From Pseudomonadota bacterium (lineage in GTDB: Bacteria; Pseudomonadota; Gammaproteobacteria; Xanthomonadales; Xanthomonadaceae), in the NCBI GenBank assembly GCA_023444765.1, contig JAEXLY010000209.1, positions 1-5,921 of the forward strand: a stretch of 5,921 bases of DNA, given 5' to 3'. The position numbers and the translations under genes are program-made. The notes below the pieces were generated by a model. That model was not told where the DNA came from, made no database searches, and saw only the letters and a list, made by a program, of their open reading frames with translations. Of the stretch, positions 1-5,921 are shown piece by piece (within the stretch, counting starts at the first letter, position 1; each line of letters opens with the position of its first letter).

Positions 1-2
1 GG

Positions 3-1040
3 CGCCGGCAGCGACTGGCCACCCGCGCCCACGGCTGGCGCCTGCTGCCCCTGCTGCAGCGCCTGCGCGGCCTCTTCCGCCGCGACCTGCGCGTACTGGC
101 CTACCACCGCGTGCGCGAGGCCGGCCCCGGCTTCGAGTTCGACCGCGAGCTGGTCAGCGCCACGCCGGAGGATTTCCTCGCGCAGATGCGGCATGTGGCG
201 CAGCGCTTCCATCCGGTGTCCTGCCGCGAGGTGGTGGCCGCGCTCGATGGCGGACCTGTCCTGCCGCGCGATGCGGTGCTGGTGACGTTCGACGACGGCT
301 ACGACGACAACCACGCCGTGGCGTTCCCGATCCTGCGCGACCTCGGCGTGCCGGCGACCTTCTTCGTCGCCACCGGCCACATCGACAGCGGACTGCCCTA
401 CGGCTACGACTGGCTCGCGCACCTGATCCTGACCTGCCGCGCCTCGCGCCTGTCGATGGCGGCGCTGGACGTCGACCTGCCGCTCCCTGCCCGGCTGGAA
501 GACCGCCACGCGCTCATCGGCGCCGTGCTCGACCGCCTCAAGTACCTGGACGACGCGGGCCAGCAGGCCGTCATCGCGGAGTTCGAACGCGCCTGCGGTC
601 GACCCCGCGCCGCGGGCCATGCCGACTGCCGGCCGATGACATGGGACCAGCTGCGCGAGATGCGCGCCGGCGGCATGGAGATCGGCGCCCATGGCGTCCA
701 CCACCGGATGCTGGCCAAGCTTCCCGACCACGCGCTGCTGGAGGAGATTTCGGGGTGCCGGCGCCGGCTGGACGAGGAACTGGGCGCGCCACCGATCGCG
801 GTCTCCTACCCGGTGGGCGGACCGGACGCCTACGATGCGCGGGTCATCGATGCGGTGCGCGCGGAAGGCTTCCGCATCGGCTTCAGTTACGTCAGCGGTA
901 CCAACCCGCTGCCGTTCGCCAAGCGTTACGAGCTGTTGCGCACCCCGGTGGAAACCAGCGTGGACCGCGCCTGGTTCGAGGGCATCCTCGCGCTGCCGGA
1001 AATGTTCGCCCACGGCACGGCACTGCGGGTGTACACGTGA
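3..1040 (+). CDS. Polysaccharide deacetylase (NodB homology domain), 5'-partial
   Basis: Likely removes N- or O-acetyl groups from a glycan, as known for the metal-dependent carbohydrate esterase 4 / NodB family. The frame is open to the window edge, with 345 residues visible. A GTG at 111 is available, but starting there would remove the residues encoded just upstream, LRVLAYHRV (29-37 of the visible part), which form the usual first strand of these proteins. The true start is therefore upstream of the window. Motif 1 is TFDDGYDD (95-102; D97 and D98 are the expected base and metal ligand). Motif 2 is HGVHH (230-234; H230 and H234 the expected metal ligands, with Gly where Ser/Thr is usual). 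Motif 3 is SYPVGG (268-273). About 130 residues separate motifs 1 and 2, longer than in a minimal NodB domain. The visible N-terminus is a basic, possibly amphipathic helix, and no signal peptide is seen, so the cellular location is open. The stop overlaps the next gene's start. The family call is firm; the substrate is unknown. Confidence 0.92.
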   Translation, partial: RRQRLATRAHGWRLLPLLQRLRGLFRRDLRVLAYHRVREAGPGFEFDRELVSATPEDFLAQMRHVAQRFHPVSCREVVAALDGGPVLPRDAVLVTFDDGYDDNHAVAFPILRDLGVPATFFVATGHIDSGLPYGYDWLAHLILTCRASRLSMAALDVDLPLPARLEDRHALIGAVLDRLKYLDDAGQQAVIAEFERACGRPRAAGHADCRPMTWDQLREMRAGGMEIGAHGVHHRMLAKLPDHALLEEISGCRRRLDEELGAPPIAVSYPVGGPDAYDARVIDAVRAEGFRIGFSYVSGTNPLPFAKRYELLRTPVETSVDRAWFEGILALPEMFAHGTALRVYT

Positions 1041-2317
1041 TGATGCTGTTCCTGCTGACCTGGCTGGGGCTGGTGCTGATCCGCCCGCAGGAGTACCCCG
1101 CCCTGGCGGACATGGGCATCCCGCTGCTGCCCATCGCGATGCTGGGCGCGCTTTGCGCGTGGCTCGTCAGCGGCAACCGGCGCCCGCTGAACCAGCCCAC
1201 CTACCTGCTGCTGGCGGTGTTCATCGTCGTGGCCATGGCGACGATGGTGGTCAACGGCTGGGCCGGCGGCGCGCTGACCCGCTTCCTCGAGATGCTGCCG
1301 TCGCTGCTGGCGCTGGTCCTGATCGCCCAGGCCAGCCATTCGCTGAAGAACATGCGTCGCCTGATGTGGGTGATCGCGGTGTGCGCGCTGGTGCTCACCA
1401 TCCATGGCATCGAACAGGTCGAGCTCGGCCAGGGCTGGACCGGAATGCCCACCGTCCAGGACGGCCGCATCCAGTACGTGGGCATCTTCAGCGACCCCAA
1501 CGACCTGGCGATGCTGTTCATCATCGCCATCCCGATGGCCGTGCTGATGGGAGGGCGCGGGGGCATGCTGGGCCTGCGGCGGCTGTTCTGGTGGCTGTTG
1601 GCGGCCGCCCTGCTCTACGGCGTGTACCTCACCGACTCGCGCGGCTCGTTCCTGGCGGTGATGGCGATGGCCGGCATGTGGCTCTGGCTGCGCCGCGGCC
1701 TGCTCGTGGCCGGCACCCTGGGCGCGGCCGGACTGGCGGTGCTCATGGCCCTGCCCACGCGGATGCAGGAGCTCGATGCAGGCGAGGCCTCGGCCTACGG
1801 GCGCATCGAGACCTGGTACGACGGCATCCAGATGTTCGTGGCCAACCCGCTGTTCGGCGTCGGCGTGGGCAACTTCACCGATCACACCTACCTCACCGCG
1901 CACAACTCGTTCGTGCTGGTCCTGGCCGAAACCGGCATCATCGGTTACACGGTGTGGCTGGCGATGGTGGGCTACTGCGTGCTGATGCCGGTAATGGTGC
2001 TGCGCCTGCCCGCGCAGATGGACGATCCCGAGCACCAGGTGCTGTGGACAGAAGAGCGCAAGGTGGCGATGACGCTGCTGGTGGCGATGGTCGGCTTCTT
2101 CGCCTGCGCATTCTTCCTCAGCCGCAGCTACGTGATCCTGCTCTACATCCTGCTGGGACTGGTCACCGGCTGGTACGCCGGCGCCCAGGAACGTTGGGCG
2201 GGACTGCCCGCCTTCAGCGTGCAGCGCGACTGGTTCAAGTGGTGCGTGGCGGCGGTAGGCAGCGCCGTCGGCCTGTGGCTGGTGGTCAAGGTCCTGTTCG
2301 TGATGGCGGGCTCATGA
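1040..2317 (+). CDS. O-antigen ligase / Wzy polymerase family membrane protein (Wzy_C-like)
   Basis: An inner-membrane protein of 425 residues with about 11-12 hydrophobic spans (for example near 1-17, 27-43, 53-72, 107-123, 153-172, 182-199, 292-320, 342-361, 363-380 and 400-422). Members of this family transfer undecaprenyl-diphosphate-linked glycans, either onto an acceptor (WaaL-type or O-glycosylation ligase) or onto the growing chain (Wzy polymerase). Supporting motifs are FSDPNDLA (150-157), LTDSRGSFLA (197-206, R201), a long polar loop at about 240-288 carrying NPLFGVGVGNF (269-279), and AHNSFVLVLAETG (287-299, H288). This is the usual order for the Wzy_C domain; the Arg and His are candidates for functional residues by analogy with WaaL. 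The start is ambiguous: GTG 1037, ATG 1040 and ATG 1043 are consecutive in-frame codons and none has a good Shine-Dalgarno. ATG 1040 shares one base with the upstream TGA, while GTG 1037 would give the 4-base overlap seen at the other junctions. Ligase versus polymerase cannot be settled from sequence. The position directly before a flippase fits either. Confidence 0.88.
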   Translation: MMLFLLTWLGLVLIRPQEYPALADMGIPLLPIAMLGALCAWLVSGNRRPLNQPTYLLLAVFIVVAMATMVVNGWAGGALTRFLEMLPSLLALVLIAQASHSLKNMRRLMWVIAVCALVLTIHGIEQVELGQGWTGMPTVQDGRIQYVGIFSDPNDLAMLFIIAIPMAVLMGGRGGMLGLRRLFWWLLAAALLYGVYLTDSRGSFLAVMAMAGMWLWLRRGLLVAGTLGAAGLAVLMALPTRMQELDAGEASAYGRIETWYDGIQMFVANPLFGVGVGNFTDHTYLTAHNSFVLVLAETGIIGYTVWLAMVGYCVLMPVMVLRLPAQMDDPEHQVLWTEERKVAMTLLVAMVGFFACAFFLSRSYVILLYILLGLVTGWYAGAQERWAGLPAFSVQRDWFKWCVAAVGSAVGLWLVVKVLFVMAGS

Positions 2318-3870
2318 GCACGCGCGGCCAGGTCATCCGCAACACCCTGTTCTCCTCGGTGGGCATCTACACCGAGTACTTCCTGGGCATGCTGACCTCG
2401 ATCATCATCGCCCGGCACCTGGGACCGGCGGATTTCGGCGCCTACAGCCTGGTGATCTGGCTGGTCGCCACCGGCGTGGCGATCACCAATTCCGGCGTGG
2501 CCAGCGCGGTGATCCGGTTCATCGCCGAACTGCGCGGGGCGGGACGGGAATCGCAGATCCGCTCGCTGCTGGCCTGGGCCTGGCGCGTTCAGGCCGGCTT
2601 CCTCGCGGTGGTCCTGCTGGGTGGAACCGCGCTGTTCCTGGTCCAGGGGCAGCGGCTGATGCCCGGGTTCAACCACGGCATCCTGCTCGCGATCCTGCTG
2701 CTCACCACCGCGCTGCGCGCGTCCTACATGCTCAACGTGGGCATCGCCAAGGGGTTCGAGAACTTCCGTGCCACGGCGGTGATCGCGGTGATCGTGGCGC
2801 CGCTGAACCTGCTGCTGATCCTGGTGGCGTGGTGGCTGGACGGGCCGATGGAATGGTTCCTCGGTACGTTCACCATTTCGAGCTTCGTGTTCTGGTGGAT
2901 CTCGCGCCGCCAGGTGGCGTCGCTGCTGCCTCCTCCCCAGCCACGCGAGGCGCTCGACGGGGATACGCGCAGGCGCCTGCGCAGCTATACCGCCCTGGTC
3001 GCGGTCACCGTGGCCGTGAACTTCATCACCGCCAGCGAAGTGGAAGTGCTGTTCCTGACCCTCTTCGACTCGGCGGCGTCGGCGGGCAAGTTCAAGGTCG
3101 CCTTCCAGCTCTCCAGCGGCGCGCTGCTGCTGGTGCCCGGGGTATTCGGCGCGCTGCTGCTGCCGATGATGGCCAATGCGCTTGCGCAGGGGCGCGAGGT
3201 GGCCAGCCGGCGGCTGTCCATGTCCACCACCTACCTCACCGCCCTGGCCGCGCCCCTCGTGGCCTTCGGTGTCCTGTTCGCCAGCGACATCATCGGCCTG
3301 TTGTACGGGGCCGCCTACGCGCCTGCAGCATTCGTGTTCGCCGGCTGCCTGGCGGCTGGCGCCGTCGCCACCGCCTCCCAGGCGGCGTCGAGCTACCTGC
3401 TGGGCGCCGACCGGCAGCGCATGTTGATGGTCGTGATCCTCGCCTTCGCGGCGGTGAAGCTGGTGCTGGACGTGGTGCTGATCCGGCGTTACGGGCTGAC
3501 CGGCGCGGTCGTCGCGTTCGCCGCGACCAGTGTCTTGAGCAACGCGCTGCTGATGGTGCTGGCGCTGCGCTACAGCGGCTCCCGCCTGGAATGGGGCCGG
3601 ATGACCCGCGTGCTGGCCGCCGCATGCATCGCGGGCGCCATCGCCTGGGCGCTCAAGGGCCTGTTGCCGCCGAACCACCTCCTGGTGCTGGCGCTCGGCG
3701 GGATCACGCTCACCGGCGTCTACGCCGTCGCCACCCTGCTGCTGGGTTTCTGGAGCGCGCCCGACCTGCAGCACTTCCAGCAGATGCACGCACGCTTCGC
3801 CGGAGGCCGGCCGGCCTTCGTGGCCCGCGCACTGGGCTGGGCGGTCCGCCGCTCGGAGGCGCTCGCATGA
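2314..3870 (+). CDS. Wzx-like polysaccharide flippase (MOP superfamily)
   Basis: An integral inner-membrane protein of 518 residues, a typical length for Wzx/RfbX-type transporters, which flip lipid-linked oligosaccharide from the cytoplasmic to the periplasmic face. About 14 hydrophobic segments can be picked out (near 12-32, 43-65, 85-110, 120-140, 152-173, 180-197, 225-245, 265-288, 305-325, 336-360, 370-390, 395-418, 430-450 and 455-478). The N-terminus carries the characteristic pattern of this family: a short polar start, a first span, then IIARHLGPADFGAYSL (30-45). A second family-like stretch is RRYGLTGAVVAF (391-402). A polar basic loop at about 198-224 separates the two halves. The C-terminal tail of about 38 residues (481-518) is hydrophilic and probably cytoplasmic. 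The start ATG at 2314 overlaps the upstream TGA by four bases (ATGA) and has only a weak GGCGGG-like sequence before it, so translational coupling is likely. Glycan specificity cannot be read from this sequence. Confidence 0.93.
   Translation: MSTRGQVIRNTLFSSVGIYTEYFLGMLTSIIIARHLGPADFGAYSLVIWLVATGVAITNSGVASAVIRFIAELRGAGRESQIRSLLAWAWRVQAGFLAVVLLGGTALFLVQGQRLMPGFNHGILLAILLLTTALRASYMLNVGIAKGFENFRATAVIAVIVAPLNLLLILVAWWLDGPMEWFLGTFTISSFVFWWISRRQVASLLPPPQPREALDGDTRRRLRSYTALVAVTVAVNFITASEVEVLFLTLFDSAASAGKFKVAFQLSSGALLLVPGVFGALLLPMMANALAQGREVASRRLSMSTTYLTALAAPLVAFGVLFASDIIGLLYGAAYAPAAFVFAGCLAAGAVATASQAASSYLLGADRQRMLMVVILAFAAVKLVLDVVLIRRYGLTGAVVAFAATSVLSNALLMVLALRYSGSRLEWGRMTRVLAAACIAGAIAWALKGLLPPNHLLVLALGGITLTGVYAVATLLLGFWSAPDLQHFQQMHARFAGGRPAFVARALGWAVRRSEALA
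3855..3859 (+). promoter_or_regulatory. Ribosome binding site for the adenylate-forming enzyme gene
   Basis: A GGAGG core lies seven bases before the ATG at 3867, inside the last codons of the flippase gene. It is the strongest Shine-Dalgarno in the window and fixes the start of the next gene at the ATGA overlap. Confidence 0.75.
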
Positions 3871-5218
3871 GCCTGTACGAGCACGCGTTCCGGCGCCTGT
3901 TCTATCCCTCCTACGAGGCATTGCGCGGCAGGGGCACGCACCGCTTCGCCCGCGAGTACGAGGACAACCAGTGGCGTTCGGCGGACGAGGTCGCGGCGAT
4001 CCAGTGGCGCAAGCTGCAGGCGCTGGTCGCGCACTGCTGGGCGGAGGTGCCGTTCTATCGGCGCCGCTGGGAGGCAATCGGCTTCCAGCCCGGCGACCTC
4101 AGGTCGATGGACGACTACGTGCGCCTTCCGGTGCTGACCAAGGGCGACATCCGCGACCACTTCGAGGACCTCAAGGCCGGCTCGCTCCGCGACGGCCTGC
4201 TGTACAAGGCAACGGGCGGCTCCACCGGCGAGCCCCTGCGCTTCGGTTTCACGCGCGAGAGCAACGAGCGGCGCAATGCCGTGATGTGGCGCGGCTATGG
4301 CTGGGCGGGCGCGAGGATGGGCCGGCGTTCGCTGTTCCTATGGGGCGGTGCGGTCGGCGAGGCCGGTCGCGGCGCGCGGTTGAAGGAACGGTTGTACCAC
4401 GCGGCCTTCCGCCGCCGCATGCTCAACAGCTTCCTGATGCGCGACGACAACATGGCCGACTACGCGGACGCCATCGTCGCCTACCGGCCCGAGGTGATCG
4501 TGGCCTATGTCGACCCTCTTTTCCGTCTTTCCAGGTGGTTGCTCGAGCATGGCCGCACGATCCCCGGCGTGGTCACGGTGCTGGGCGCCGCGGAGGCGCT
4601 GCACGATTACCAGCGGTCGGTGATCGAGGAAGCCTTTCCCGGTGCCCGGGCATACAACACCTACGGCTGCCGGGAATTCATGCTGATCGCCTGTGAAGCC
4701 GAGGATCGCGACGGGTTGCTCGCCAGCGCCGACCACCTGGTGGTCGAACTGCTGGACCCCCGGCGGGACGACGACGGCACCGAGACCGGGGAACTGGCCA
4801 TCACCGACCTGCACAACCTGGGCATGCCTTTCATCCGCTACATCAATGGCGACATCGCCAGCCGCAAGGGTCCGTGGCACGCCACGGGCACGCGCGGGCT
4901 GCCGCGCCTGTCGCGCATCGACGGCCGTCGGCTCGATGCCATCCGCACGCCGGACGGACGCGTGCTTCCGGGCGAGTTCTTCCCGCACATGCTGAAGGAC
5001 GTCTGCGGTGTGCGCCGGTTCCAGGTGGTGCAGGAAGCGATCGACCATTTCACCCTGAAGCTCGTGCCCGGCCCCGGGTTCGGCAGTAGCCAGGAAGCCT
5101 ACGTCCGCCGCGAGATCGCGAAGGTGCTGGGCGACGAAGCGCGCCTCGAGCTGGAACGGGTCGACGATATCCCGCTCACCCCGAGCGGCAAGTTCCGCGT
5201 CACCGTATCGAGGCTGCA

Positions 5219-5222
<4 letters not shown>
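3867..5222 (+). CDS. Phenylacetate-CoA ligase-like / CapK-family adenylate-forming enzyme
   Basis: A soluble 451-residue protein of the ANL superfamily (acyl-CoA synthetases, adenylation domains, luciferases), closest in style to the phenylacetate-CoA ligase / CapK group that recurs in capsule and exopolysaccharide loci. Core motifs appear in order: ATP-binding ATGGSTGEPLRF (115-126), YNTYGCRE (263-270, the A5-like position), RYINGDI (324-330, the YxxGD-type A7 motif), IDGRRLDAI (351-359, the A8 hinge region) and LTPSGKFRV (437-445, with K442 as the candidate catalytic A10 lysine). All key elements seem intact, so it should activate a carboxylic acid as an acyl-adenylate; the acid and the final acceptor (CoA, sugar or other) are unknown. 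The start ATG at 3867 overlaps the flippase stop by four bases and has a good GGAGG before it. The N-terminal 60-100 residues (WRKLQALVAHCWAEVPFYRR) match the usual lead-in of this family. In this setting it probably supplies an acyl or amide decoration of the repeat unit, which is inference. Codons 217-223 are unusually T-ending for this GC-rich gene. Confidence 0.9.
5210..5213 (+). promoter_or_regulatory. Ribosome binding site for the glycosyltransferase gene
   Basis: A GAGG lies five bases before the GTG at 5219, within the end of the upstream gene. It supports the GTG start, which otherwise rests on the 4-base stop/start overlap and on the protein homology beginning right there. Confidence 0.55.

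Positions 5223-5921
<699 letters not shown>

Noticed and set aside
641..1036. Possible long N-terminal extension of the Wzy_C-family protein
   Set aside because: The frame is open upstream, but the translation is Arg/Pro/Gly-rich out-of-frame sequence of the deacetylase. The hydrophobic protein begins cleanly at about 1037-1043.
926..2035. Minus-strand open frame (369 codons) opposite the Wzy_C-family gene
   Set aside because: It has the same His/Gln/Arg-rich composition and no domain or convincing start; it is a shadow of the transmembrane protein coding sequence.
691..2313. Possible long N-terminal extension of the flippase
   Set aside because: The upstream frame is a low-complexity shadow across two other genes. 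The Wzx-like N-terminus starts exactly at ATG 2314.
2829..3866. Possible fusion extending the adenylate-forming enzyme upstream
   Set aside because: The upstream residues are out-of-frame flippase sequence. The ATG at 3867, with GGAGG seven bases before it, marks the real start.
2143..4077. Long minus-strand open frame (644 codons) opposite the flippase gene
   Set aside because: Its translation is low-complexity, rich in H, Q, R, G and D, with no recognisable domain, as expected for the antisense of a GC-rich, hydrophobic membrane-protein gene. The + strand frame is clearly the real one.

Overview
The window is a compact, very GC-rich block of five tightly packed genes, all on the + strand, from a bacterial surface-polysaccharide (exopolysaccharide, capsule or O-antigen type) locus. 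Codon use is strongly biased to G/C in third positions, and every downstream start overlaps the upstream stop. The protein style and the gene combination suggest a high-GC proteobacterium, possibly a Xanthomonadaceae-like gammaproteobacterium (Lysobacter or Luteimonas type). That taxonomic guess is an inference from general resemblance and has not been tested.

Layout, left to right. (1) 3-1040: a NodB-type polysaccharide deacetylase, cut at its 5' end by the window edge. (2) 1040-2317: a multi-membrane-span protein of the O-antigen ligase / Wzy polymerase family. (3) 2314-3870: a 14-span Wzx-like flippase of the MOP superfamily. (4) 3867-5222: a CapK / phenylacetate-CoA ligase-like adenylate-forming enzyme. 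(5) 5219 to the window end: a family-4-like GT-B glycosyltransferase, cut at its 3' end. The last 44 bases are an uninterrupted G run, which looks like a sequencing or assembly artefact and not genomic sequence.

The genes make sense as one transcription unit of a Wzx/Wzy-type pathway. The glycosyltransferase would help build a lipid-linked oligosaccharide. The flippase would move it across the inner membrane. The Wzy_C-family protein would polymerise it or ligate it to an acceptor. The deacetylase and the adenylate-forming enzyme would trim or decorate the glycan. No promoter, terminator, RNA gene, mobile element or CRISPR array is visible, and there is no intergenic stretch of any length; the operon's promoter and its ends lie outside the window.

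No clearly new system is present. The parts most worth a second look are the adenylate-forming enzyme without a visible carrier or transferase partner, the unresolved ligase-versus-polymerase identity of the second gene, the run of four stop/start overlaps, and the G-run artefact.
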